NCBI GenBank assembly: GCA_040007095.1
Contig: JBDTVS010000153.1
Location: 1-10,007 of the forward strand
Source of the DNA: JBDTVS01 sp040007095
GTDB lineage: Bacteria > Acidobacteriota > Vicinamibacteria > Vicinamibacterales > CAVVIG01
Direction of reading: 5' to 3'
Length of the DNA: 10,007 bases
The notes beneath the pieces were generated by a model. It had not been told where the DNA came from and did not search any database. It was given only the letters and a program-made list of their open reading frames with translations. The position numbers and the translations under genes were made by a program. Shown here piece after piece: positions 1 to 6,613 of this stretch (positions are counted from its first letter, which is position 1; every line of letters begins with the position of its first letter).

Positions 1-1962
1 TCGGACACGATCGGGAAGATTCTCGAGCGCGAGCCCGAGTGGTCGGCCCTCCCCGCGGCGACACCCGTGCCCATTCGACGGATCCTGGTCCGCTGCCTGG
101 CGAAGGATCCGAGGCAGCGCCTGCGAGATATCGGGGACATTCGGATCGAGATCGACGCGATCGACGAGGTGCTGCCGGGAGCGTCCGAAGTGACGATGGC
201 GTCTCCCGCTGTAGAGAAGACCCGCACGAGGTGGCTGCCGTGGGTCGCGTTCGCGGCGCTCGCCGTGGGGGTCGGCGTGTGGGCGGCCCGGCGCCCGGCG
301 GCCACGCAGGAGAACCCTCTCGCCAATGCGCAGTTCACGCGCTTGACGGACTGGGAGGGCACGGAAGGGGCCGCCGAAGTCTCGCCCGACGGGAGGTTCG
401 TGGCTTTCCTTGCCGACAAAGACGGCGAGTTCGACATCTGGCTGAGCCAGATCGGCTCCGGGAAGTTCACAAACCTCACGCAAGACATCGCGCCGCTTGA
501 CGGTCCCCGCGCCGACACCATCCTGAGGACCGTCGGCTTTTCCGGCGATGGGGCGGAGATCTTGTTCCAACTTCCAGGCGACGCTGTGGCGCGAAAGATG
601 CTCGTGCCCCTGACAGGCGGCACGCCACGGGTGTTCCTGGGCGAGCGCGCAGCCGCCCCCTCCTGGTCTGCAGACGGCCGCCTCGTGTATTTCAACAACG
701 AGGCTGGCGATCCGTTGTTTGTTGCAGACCGCACCGGCGGCGACGCCCATCAGATCTTCGTGGATAAGAAAGGCGTTCACAATCACAATGCGGTCTGGTC
801 ACCCGACAGCCAGTGGATCTATTTCGCGCACGGAGCGGACCCCACTGTCGCGATGGACATCTGGCGGATTCGACCGTCGGGCGGATCGCCAGAGCGGCTG
901 ACGCAGCAGAACGCCGTGGTGAATCTCCTGACGCCGCTCGACTCGCGCACCCTGCTCTACTTGGCGCGCGCGGCGGATCGGTCGGGACCGTGGCTGTGGG
1001 CCCTCGACGTGCCGAGCAAGGCGACGCGCCGGGTCAGCTCGGGCCTCGAGCAATACACGTACGTGTCGGCCAGTCGAGACGGCCGGCGGGTCGTCGCGAC
1101 AGTGGCCAACCCCACGGTCAGCCTGTGGCGCGTGCCGCTACTCGACCGCCTTGCCGAGGATCGCGACGCCCAGCCGTACCCGCTGCCGACCGCACGGGCG
1201 CTGGGGCCGCGCTTCGGTGGCACGTCGTTGTTCTATTTGTCGTCCCGAGGGACGGGCGACGGGCTGTGGCGGGTCCAGGACCGGCAGGCCTTCGAAATCC
1301 GCAAGGGCTCGGACGGGGCATTGTCCGAGCCGCCCGCCGTGTCGCTGGACGGCAGTCGCGTGGCCGCGGTCGTCAGACAGCAGGGGAAACGACACCTGGC
1401 GATCATGTCGGCCGATGGCACGAGCTCGCGAGTGTTCGCGGCGTCGATCGACATAGAAGGGACGGCCGGCCAAGGCACCGCCGACTGGTCGCCGGACGGC
1501 ACGTGGATGGTGACAGGCGGCAGCGATGCGCAGGGTTCGGGGTTGTTCAAGATCCCCGTGGATGGCGGCGCGCCTGTCCGGCTCGTCGCCGGTCAGGCGG
1601 CCAATCCGGTCTGGTCGCCCGACGGCAACCTGATTGTCTATTCCGGCCCGCTCGGCGGCGGTCCCGCTTCGCCGCTCCTCGGAGTCCGACCCGATGGCAC
1701 TCCGGTCGAACTGCCGCAGGTGCGTGTCCGCCCAGGCGGCTATCGCTTTTTGCCCAACGGAAAGCAGCTGGTGTACTTACCGCGGCTTCAGTCGCAGGAC
1801 TTCTGGCTGCTCGATCTCGACACCAAGAAAACCCGTCAGCTCACCCGCCTGCGCAATGCGGGCTTCCTGCAGACGTTCGACATCACGCCTGACGGGAAGC
1901 ACATCGTGTTCGACCGCTCGCGGCAAAACTCCGATATTGTCCTGATCGATCTGCCGAAGTAG
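1..1962 (+). CDS. Ser/Thr protein kinase with TolB/WD40-like propeller, 3' part (5' end outside window)
   Basis: The frame is open from base 1 to a TAG at 1960-1962, so an internal ATG is not the real start. The first ~55 codons are the end of a Hanks-type kinase C-lobe (RCLAKDPRQRL, helix-I region). They match the same part of the kinase beginning at 7192 nearly residue for residue. A hydrophobic segment (WLPWVAFAALAVGVGVW, about 232-282) should span the membrane. It is followed by a long propeller with repeated SPDG-type turns, such as SPDGRFVAFLAD, SADGRLVYF, SPDSQWIYF, SRDGRRVVA, SPDGTWMV, SPDGNLIVY and TPDGKHIVF, typical of TolB/PD40 repeats. Known family role: phosphorylates Ser/Thr on cytoplasmic targets, with the propeller as putative sensor or protein-binding module outside the membrane. 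Ligand and target are unknown. The catalytic residues are not in the window, so activity cannot be judged. Its stop lies 7 bases from the stop of a convergent TonB-receptor remnant. Confidence 0.93.
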   Translation, partial: SDTIGKILEREPEWSALPAATPVPIRRILVRCLAKDPRQRLRDIGDIRIEIDAIDEVLPGASEVTMASPAVEKTRTRWLPWVAFAALAVGVGVWAARRPAATQENPLANAQFTRLTDWEGTEGAAEVSPDGRFVAFLADKDGEFDIWLSQIGSGKFTNLTQDIAPLDGPRADTILRTVGFSGDGAEILFQLPGDAVARKMLVPLTGGTPRVFLGERAAAPSWSADGRLVYFNNEAGDPLFVADRTGGDAHQIFVDKKGVHNHNAVWSPDSQWIYFAHGADPTVAMDIWRIRPSGGSPERLTQQNAVVNLLTPLDSRTLLYLARAADRSGPWLWALDVPSKATRRVSSGLEQYTYVSASRDGRRVVATVANPTVSLWRVPLLDRLAEDRDAQPYPLPTARALGPRFGGTSLFYLSSRGTGDGLWRVQDRQAFEIRKGSDGALSEPPAVSLDGSRVAAVVRQQGKRHLAIMSADGTSSRVFAASIDIEGTAGQGTADWSPDGTWMVTGGSDAQGSGLFKIPVDGGAPVRLVAGQAANPVWSPDGNLIVYSGPLGGGPASPLLGVRPDGTPVELPQVRVRPGGYRFLPNGKQLVYLPRLQSQDFWLLDLDTKKTRQLTRLRNAGFLQTFDITPDGKHIVFDRSRQNSDIVLIDLPK

Positions 1963-1969
1963 TTTGCAG

Positions 1970-2430
1970 TTACCGGCCCAATTTCGCCCTGATGCCGACC
2001 ATCGCGCGACGCGGGTCGATGTAGGACGTCGGCTGACCGAAGTTCGTGCTGAACAAGTTCTCCGAGGCCAGGCCCTCTTCGCCGTGTCGTTGAGCGCGTT
2101 GAGCACATCCACAAGCAGATCGATACGTCCGGCGCCGCGGAGACGGAACGTCCGCGACACGCGCACATCGAGCCGCGATTGCGACGATGGCCGGCGCGAG
2201 CCAAGCGGCTCGAGCAGGATTCGCTGATCGCCCTGAAGCAGCACGACCTGCGCGCTCGCCCACGGCTTGCCGCTGAAGATCTGCAGATTGGCCGCGACCA
2301 CCAAGCCGGTCGTCGGCACGTCGACGGTGCCCATCGCACGAAGCACGTGCGGTCGATCGTTCGGCAGCCGGCCGTACGCGTTGGTGAGATCGTTGGGATC
2401 GCGTCCGAACGGCAGGGCCCTTGGCCGTCG
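1970..2430 (-). pseudogene. TonB-dependent receptor, C-terminal remnant with frameshift
   Basis: Read on the minus strand, codons from about 2412 give FGRDPNDLTNAYGRL, then NDRPHVLRAMGTVDVP, then a barrel-like stretch (ANLQIFSGKPWA, GDQRILLEPLGSRR) ending in DVLNALNDTA. This is the pattern of the last outer-membrane beta-strands of TonB-dependent (carboxypeptidase-regulatory-like) receptors. Near 2078-2085 the reading moves by one base: the true continuation, EEGLASENLF then NFGQPTSYIDPRRAMVGIR and KLGR, is in another frame and ends at a TAA (1970-1972). Upstream, the first frame is closed by a TGA at 2431-2433, and no plug domain, TonB box or start follows. An intact receptor would be several times longer, so this is a decayed 3' fragment, not a working transporter. 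Family assignment is from remembered motifs; the frameshift is seen directly, though a sequencing error at that one base cannot be excluded. Confidence 0.75.
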
Positions 2431-2499
2431 TCACCTCGCGGCCGTCGCCGGCATCGTGACCCCCGGACACGATCCTGCGATGGTATCGAGACTCGTCGC

Positions 2500-2640
2500 C
2501 AAAAAATTACGACGGTTCGAAGACGCGGCGCCCCGGTCGCCCGAAGACGAAGCCAGACATCGCCAGCCCCAGCTCGGGTTGTCGCTCGCCATGTGGACGA
2601 CGAGCTTGATGCGCCTTGAGAGCCGCGATGGCTCATGTCG
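2500..2640 (-). pseudogene. Possible integrase/transposase fragment
   Basis: On the minus strand, codons 2604-2560 read LVVHMASDNPSWGWR. This resembles the motif just before the catalytic core of rve-type integrases and IS3/IS481-like transposases, usually of the form LVxRMAxENPxWGYxRI. Shifting one base after this gives a further stretch (RTVVIFWRRVSIPSQDR) that could be the decayed equivalent of the family's TVxxILxRHGIxPxPxR segment. No DDE residues, intact frame or terminal inverted repeats were found. If the reading is right, an element inserted here, perhaps truncating the neighbouring TonB-receptor gene, and then decayed. The match is short and could be chance. Confidence 0.35.
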
Positions 2641-2680
2641 CCACTGATCTTGTCGGGCTGAGCTGCGTCCCTTTAATTCG

Positions 2681-2720
2681 CCGTCCCCGTATTGCCGTCC
2701 CCGTATTGCCCTGTATTACC
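2681..2720. repeat. 14-bp tandem repeat with a degenerate third unit
   Basis: CCGTCCCCGTATTG occurs twice in perfect tandem (2681-2694 and 2695-2708), followed by a shortened, diverged copy (CCCTGTATTACC, 2709-2720). The array ends just downstream of the stop codon of the minus-strand peptidase gene (TGA, 2722-2724) and borders the possible transposase scrap. Similar GGGGACGG/TTAAAGGGAC-like strings are often seen beside degraded transposase genes in high-GC soil bacteria; that link is from memory and not shown here. No stable hairpin with a T-tract is evident, so it is not called a terminator. Confidence 0.7.
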
Positions 2721-2721
2721 C

Positions 2722-4728
2722 TCAGGAAAAGACCCCGCCCAATGTCTCCCACGGATGCCACGCCCGTCCGTCCCAGGCTTTGTGGTACACGCCCTTGTCA
2801 GCGCCCACGCCGAAGATGTCTAGACGGTTCGGCCCCCACGACGCTACCGAGGGCTGACTGAGGAACGCTCCCCCCAACGGTTCCCAATCTCTCACCGACG
2901 GATACCAAGCATGCCCGTCCCAGGCTTTGTGGTACATGGCTTGATCGTTGCCGATGCCGAAGATGTCCAAACGGTTCGGTCCCCACGAAGCCACCACCGG
3001 CGGAAAGCTGAAGCCCCCGCCGAGCAGCTCCCAATCGCTGACCGACGGATACCAGGAGTGCCCGTCCCACGCTTTGTGGTACAGCGCGTTGTCAAGGCCC
3101 AGTGCGAAGATGTCGAGACGGTTTACGCCCCACGAGACGACCGTCGGCGGGGTGTGGAATGCTCCGCCGAGCGCCTCCCATGCGGTCTCCGACGGGAACC
3201 AGGCGCGGACGGCCCATGCCTTGTGGTACATCGCGCTGTCAGCGCCGAGCGCAAAGATGTCCAGCCGATTCGGTCCCCACGAGACGACCTTCGGAAGGCT
3301 GAGAAAGGTGCCGCCGAGCGTTTGCCAACCCATCGGCGATGGATACCAGCTGCCGTCCCATGCCTTGTGGTACATCGCGCTGTCGGCTCCGACACCGAAA
3401 ATATCCAGACGGTTCGGCCCCCAGGATGCCACCGCTGGCGGACTGATCAGAACACCGCCCAGTGAATCCCACCCGGTCGGCGACGGGTGCCAGCCGTTTC
3501 CATCCCAGGATTTGTGATACAGCGCTCGGTTCCGACCTAGTCCAAACATGTCCAGTCGGTTCGGCCCCCATGAAACGACCGATGGCGGGCTGAGGAACGA
3601 CCCACCCAGGGCGTCCCATCCGGCCGCTGGATACCAGCCGGCACCGGTCCACGCCTTGTGATACATCTGCCAATCGGCGCCCAGCCCGAAGATGTCAAGC
3701 CGGTCCTTCTGAAACGCCGTGACCGCTAGTGGGTTCACGAACCAGGGCGTGCCCACCTGGAGCGTCACTCTTCCGCGCGCGGTGTCCACAGCCGCGACGG
3801 TGATATCCATCCCCGCGGCGGATAGCTTCAGCTTGGTGCCGACATCCGCCGGCGCTGCCCCGATCTGCAGGGACGTGCCGCGCGGGGTCAGCGCGTTGGT
3901 CAGGTGCGCAACGATCCACCCGGACGCTGCGCCGGACGCCGGTGACGCCGGCAAGGCCCGATCCCAGCCGTCCGCCATGCGGAACTCGACCAGCAGCTTC
4001 AGTCCGCCCGGAACGTTGTCCGCCCGGACGACGACCGGCAATCCGCTGCCTGCACGCGGGGCGCCCCGCAGCGCTGCGATCTCGCACACCGGCTCGCTGG
4101 GCCGGGCGTGTGATTGTTGTCCCACGTTGAAGGCGACCGCCGGGTCGTTGATGTTAAGCCATCCGCAGGAGATCAGGTTGGGCGCGACCATGCCCGGCCC
4201 GCTGGCGCCCTGGATGCCCAAGGAGGGGTCTGGAAAGCTGTATTTGCCACCTTCGCGGCCCATGACGCAAAAGTTGTCCCCGTACTCAGCCGGCCCTGTC
4301 GGTGTCTGAAGGTTCGCATGGTTTGACCCGTAGGTATGACCGAACTCGTGCGCGAGGATCGCCTGGGTCAAGTCCTTCGCCGCCGCATGGGTGTATTTCA
4401 GCGTCGCCGGGTCCGTGGCCGCCAGAGACGCGCCCGATTTGTCGATGACCAGCACAAAGTGCGTAAACGACGACAGGTCCACCGATAGCTTCTGCGCGAC
4501 CTCCGCGGTAACGACCGGCCCGACGTTGAATCCCAGCGTGTCCCACGCTTCGCTGGTCAGAGACAATTCGAACCAGTCGAACACTTGATACGTCAGCTTC
4601 TCCCGTCCCCCGGACTGCTGTAGGTAATAGGCTGCGAGTTGTGCCGTGACCTTGGACACTTCGCCGGCTGTCAAGGTCGTCACGCGAGGCGCATTTTTGC
4701 ATTTCAGTAGCAACATAGCCGTTTTCAT
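2722..4728 (-). CDS. Metzincin-type zinc metallopeptidase with C-terminal seven-repeat PLL/DUF346-type lectin propeller
   Basis: Protein of 668 residues from the ATG at 4728-4726. This start is chosen because AAGGAG lies 10 bases upstream; the frame stays open further, to 4899, but those codons look non-coding. Residues 127-137 are HEFGHTYGSNH, the complete HExxHxxGxxH zinc signature (zinc ligands H127, H131, H137; catalytic E128). EYGDNFCVM follows, with M156 as the probable Met-turn. A GPG-x-x-APNLISCGW segment (178-190) resembles the part after the Met-turn in uncharacterised secreted zincins. From about residue 330 come seven repeats of ~47-49 residues with the pattern WGPNRLDIFGxGxDxxxYHKAWDGxxW...LGG. 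This is the signature of DUF346/PLL-type sugar-binding propellers, which have seven blades. Inference: a protease that binds glycans through its propeller. Oddity: no hydrophobic signal peptide at either possible start, although relatives of both domains are usually extracellular. The substrate is unknown. The gene stands alone, in the opposite direction to the kinases. Confidence 0.88.
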   Translation of the reverse strand: MKTAMLLLKCKNAPRVTTLTAGEVSKVTAQLAAYYLQQSGGREKLTYQVFDWFELSLTSEAWDTLGFNVGPVVTAEVAQKLSVDLSSFTHFVLVIDKSGASLAATDPATLKYTHAAAKDLTQAILAHEFGHTYGSNHANLQTPTGPAEYGDNFCVMGREGGKYSFPDPSLGIQGASGPGMVAPNLISCGWLNINDPAVAFNVGQQSHARPSEPVCEIAALRGAPRAGSGLPVVVRADNVPGGLKLLVEFRMADGWDRALPASPASGAASGWIVAHLTNALTPRGTSLQIGAAPADVGTKLKLSAAGMDITVAAVDTARGRVTLQVGTPWFVNPLAVTAFQKDRLDIFGLGADWQMYHKAWTGAGWYPAAGWDALGGSFLSPPSVVSWGPNRLDMFGLGRNRALYHKSWDGNGWHPSPTGWDSLGGVLISPPAVASWGPNRLDIFGVGADSAMYHKAWDGSWYPSPMGWQTLGGTFLSLPKVVSWGPNRLDIFALGADSAMYHKAWAVRAWFPSETAWEALGGAFHTPPTVVSWGVNRLDIFALGLDNALYHKAWDGHSWYPSVSDWELLGGGFSFPPVVASWGPNRLDIFGIGNDQAMYHKAWDGHAWYPSVRDWEPLGGAFLSQPSVASWGPNRLDIFGVGADKGVYHKAWDGRAWHPWETLGGVFS
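2725..3741 (-). repeat. Seven ~147-bp in-frame repeats encoding propeller blades
   Basis: The DNA coding for RLDIF/RLDMF recurs near 3690, 3545, 3400, 3252, 3106, 2960 and 2813, a period of about 144-148 bases, and always sits in a similar block (WGPN before; YHKAW and LGG after). Blades 2, 3, 5 and 6 are the most alike. Blade 1 begins with FQKDRLDIF instead of WGPNRLDIF. Blade 4 has AVRAW where the others have WDGxxW, and ends WGVN. Blade 7 is shortened (WHPWETLGG) just before the stop. Repeats this similar at DNA level can recombine, so blade number may vary between strains and short-read assemblies may miscount them. Confidence 0.9.
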
Positions 4729-5143
4729 CTGCTCATAACTCCTTGTTAGATCTGAACTGAATAGGTGACCGCTCTTCATTCGGGCAAGCTTTCGACCACA
4801 CGCCGAGCCAAAGCGAGTGTGGAAGCGGTTTCGTCGATAGATGGATTGACGCTGCCATGCACAAACTACCTGCGAATCTGAAACACCCCGAGGGAACAAG
4901 GATCAATGATGCTGGTCTAAATGCAGATGCTTACTTGAGCCGCTGCCCCCCGAGGACTCGCAGCGGTAGAGCCCCGGTAACTAACGGGCGTTGCGCTCAG
5001 GACTATCCGGTCGGTGTCCTTCAATCTCGCTGTGCAAGCTGGCATCCGTCGCTCGCACGTATGGTGATCTGGAATGGCTCCAGAGCGCTCTCGCGTGCGC
5101 TACCAAACGCCGAGTCGCCAAAATTTGTAACCCGGCCACAAGA
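4729..5143. other. Intergenic region without a convincing gene
   Basis: These 415 bases separate the 5' end of the peptidase gene from the 3' end of the small secreted-protein gene, both on the minus strand. The part nearest the peptidase must hold its ribosome binding site (AAGGAG, 4739-4744) and probably its promoter; on the minus strand TTGCCC and TATTCA occur 18 bases apart upstream of it, too weak to call. A 7-bp stem with a 13-base loop (CCGCTGC 4940-4946, GCAGCGG 4960-4966) lacks a T-tract. A 10-bp palindrome AGAGCGCTCT lies at 5082-5091. Reading frames crossing the region translate to arginine-rich, motif-free peptides as expected of non-coding high-GC DNA. Confidence 0.6.
4739..4744 (-). 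promoter_or_regulatory. Ribosome binding site fixing the peptidase start
   Basis: AAGGAG on the minus strand, 10 bases before the ATG at 4728-4726. A nearer ATG, 2 bases after the AAGGAG, is out of frame and reaches a stop after three codons (ATG AGC AGA TGA). The in-frame ATG at 4728 is therefore preferred over longer starts at 4779 or 4899, which lack such a site. Confidence 0.6.
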
Positions 5144-5659
5144 CTACCAAGTGCATCGACTGCGCAACGGCTTTACTGCGGCCGCCAGGCCAGCACGCGA
5201 GAATGTCATCTCCACTGGCGGCTGGCTGCGTGGAGTGACGACAAGGGTGAATGTGGGGTTAGGACTGTCGACGAGCGCCGCCTCGAAGCGTTTGGTGGCA
5301 GGGGAGGCCTCCAATTCCGCCCCGTGACCGATCCCGTCCGTAGTCAATGCCGGCCCGGAGCCGCCCTTCAACGTGAGCGACAATGGATCAAATCCGACGT
5401 CGATCTTATTGAGCACAACGCGACCTCCGACGCCGTCTTGGTCGCAGATGAAGGCGAACCCTCCCTCGGTGCCCGTCTCTGATGCCGCGCCGACGCTGAG
5501 AATGTCGGCACCGAATGGGCAGACATGGTTTACAGTCCATTTCGCGAACAGCTTGGTGACGCCCCACTCTGGCGGTGGCGCGCAGGCGGTGTTCCGTGCG
5601 GCCGCCGCCGCGTCGTGGAGTGACGCCATCATCAACAGGTTCACAATCATCCGATACAT
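5144..5659 (-). CDS. Small secreted protein of unknown function
   Basis: 171 residues, ATG at 5659-5657 with GAGG about 9 bases upstream, TAG at 5144-5146. The N-terminus looks like a Sec signal peptide: MYRMIVNLLMMASL followed by an alanine-rich run (residues 17-21) and a likely cleavage site near residue 21-22. The mature part has four cysteines (C26, C47, C72, C169) and alternating hydrophobic residues suggesting a beta-rich fold. Its layout recalls small periplasmic proteins such as the IalB/DUF1176 and VasI-type groups: an early FxFxCD-like strand (FAFICDQ, 68-74) and a closing F-x(4)-GLAAAV-x-PLRSRC motif (153-169). That is a resemblance of pattern, not a firm assignment. It lies 272 bases downstream of the lipoprotein gene on the same strand and might share its transcript, but the gap leaves room for its own promoter. 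Confidence 0.72.
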   Translation of the reverse strand: MYRMIVNLLMMASLHDAAAAARNTACAPPPEWGVTKLFAKWTVNHVCPFGADILSVGAASETGTEGGFAFICDQDGVGGRVVLNKIDVGFDPLSLTLKGGSGPALTTDGIGHGAELEASPATKRFEAALVDSPNPTFTLVVTPRSQPPVEMTFSRAGLAAAVKPLRSRCTW

Positions 5660-5931
5660 GCCATCGCCTCATGTTGGCTGGTCGATCGGTCCGCGCTCCT
5701 GCGCCTCGAGCAGCCAGACGATTTCCTCAAACCGACCAGACGTGGTCGGCGCTTCCTGCTTCCGTCGTTGGCGCAACGCGCAGGTTGAATGGACGCGGGC
5801 GAAGTTGCAATGCGAGTGTGTAACGTGCTTGACGTCGTTCATCGGGATTTCCCCACACTAACCGACCGACACGATCGAGGGTGTTCCGTTCACGGCCCAT
5901 GGCGAAGGCGCCACGGGGCGCTCTTCTCAGG
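5660..5931. other. Intergenic spacer between secreted protein and lipoprotein genes
   Basis: 272 bases with no recognisable coding, repeat or RNA structure. On the minus strand it must contain the ribosome binding site of the 5659 start (GAGG near the ATG) and may hold a promoter or a terminator for the lipoprotein gene. I saw no GC hairpin with a T-tract. Confidence 0.4.
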
Positions 5932-6543
5932 TTAACGAGCCGTGATCATCATGCAGGGGGTCCGTAATTCGGTCGTTGGGGCGGCATCGTTGTCCGCCAA
6001 CCTGTACATCACGTCGTTCGTTGTGCCCGCCAGAATCATGAGTGTACGGAACTCGAAATCGAGAGCCCCATCGCCGTTCGCCGCCGTCGTGAGGGTAATG
6101 AGCGGGCCCGTATTGGGAAGCGGCACCGTTTGGAACGTCGGTGCGGCTGCATCGCTCGATGACCACGGAGAGAGGCTGAGGGCGCGTTGGCAAATCCCGT
6201 CCTCACCGAGCGGGCGGCCTCCGACTCCCTCTTGTGCCCGCTGTACCAAATAGGTCGTATTCGCTTTCAGGCCCACGAGACGAACGCTGATGTCCGCCGT
6301 GAATGTGCCCTCCGGAATCGCCTTCGGTGTGACGCTGATGCCGGCGAACCCCGTTTCCCCCTTCAGAGATGTGAAGGTGGAGCGATACGTTCCAGGCGGC
6401 GGCTCGAACTTCGTAGGAGACGTCGGGAGAGCCGTCGTCGAGGAGCATGCACCGAGGAGGAGCGCGCAGACGATGAGGAGAGCCGTCAACAGGGGCGATC
6501 CGAGGCGAAGTTTTAGCGTCGCGCATACAGGTCTGTTCATCAT
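5932..6543 (-). CDS. Lipoprotein of unknown function, beta-sandwich-like
   Basis: 203 residues, ATG at 6543-6541 (a second ATG follows directly), with GAGGA about 7 bases upstream. A hydrophobic segment (about 18-31, PLLTALLIVCALLL) leads to a lipobox LGAC with lipidated C33, so it should be processed by Lgt and Lsp and anchored in a membrane. After a Pro/Thr/Ser-rich linker (34-50) the sequence is strand-rich: TFTADISVRLVGL, NTTYLVQRAQE, GPLITLTTAANGDG and LDFEFRT. It has a conserved-looking PLGEDGICQRA (C118) and a C-terminal ELRTPCMMIT (C197) that might pair in a disulfide. I recall similar unnamed proteins in Acidobacteria but know no function. It is transcribed away from the ECF sigma gene across a 70-base gap, so shared control is possible. 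Confidence 0.8.
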   Translation of the reverse strand: MMNRPVCATLKLRLGSPLLTALLIVCALLLGACSSTTALPTSPTKFEPPPGTYRSTFTSLKGETGFAGISVTPKAIPEGTFTADISVRLVGLKANTTYLVQRAQEGVGGRPLGEDGICQRALSLSPWSSSDAAAPTFQTVPLPNTGPLITLTTAANGDGALDFEFRTLMILAGTTNDVMYRLADNDAAPTTELRTPCMMITAR

Positions 6544-6613
6544 TGATATTTCCTCTGTCTCTAGAAGCGGAAACCAACCGAGAAAACGTCAAACGGGGCA
6601 AAAGAGGCCTAGA
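6544..6613. promoter_or_regulatory. Divergent control region between lipoprotein and ECF sigma genes
   Basis: This 70-base gap is less GC-rich than its surroundings and must carry the 5' signals of two divergent genes. On the plus strand, GGAAACC (6569-6575) and AACGTCAAA (6585-6593) resemble the GGAAC and CGTC elements of ECF-dependent promoters. Only 12 bases separate GGAAAC from CGTC, fewer than the usual ~15-17, so autoregulation by the sigma factor is only a suggestion. On the minus strand GAGGA serves the lipoprotein; on the plus strand AAGAGG serves the sigma gene. Confidence 0.4.
6602..6607 (+). promoter_or_regulatory. Ribosome binding site for the ATG at 6614 (sigma gene)
   Basis: AAGAGG with a 6-base spacer (CCTAGA) before ATG at 6614-6616. 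It matters because this is the only well-placed start for the sigma factor, yet that ATG is out of frame with the sigma-factor body. Confidence 0.55.

Noticed and set aside
799..1892. Long alternative frames on both strands inside the first kinase
   Set aside because: They are shadows of the kinase-propeller frame: arginine-rich, without motifs, as is usual in high-GC coding DNA.
2616..2861. Plus-strand open frame over the tandem repeat
   Set aside because: It spans the 14-bp repeat and the 3' end of the peptidase on the opposite strand and has no recognisable motif or ribosome site.
4729..4899. In-frame N-terminal extension of the peptidase to an ATG at 4899
   Set aside because: The 57 extra residues are basic and motif-free with no signal peptide, and no ribosome site supports that start, while AAGGAG supports ATG 4728.
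4940..4966. Hairpin CCGCTGC/GCAGCGG as a transcription terminator
   Set aside because: The loop is 13 bases and no T-tract follows on either strand; it lies about 180 bases from the nearest upstream stop codon. Probably chance in GC-rich DNA.
5082..5091. 10-bp palindrome AGAGCGCTCT as an operator
   Set aside because: A single copy with no second site, far from both flanking starts; expected by chance at this base composition.
4857..5482. Plus-strand open frames across the peptidase-secreted protein gap
   Set aside because: Their products are Arg/Ala/Ser-rich and without domains, and they overlap the better-supported minus-strand secreted-protein gene.
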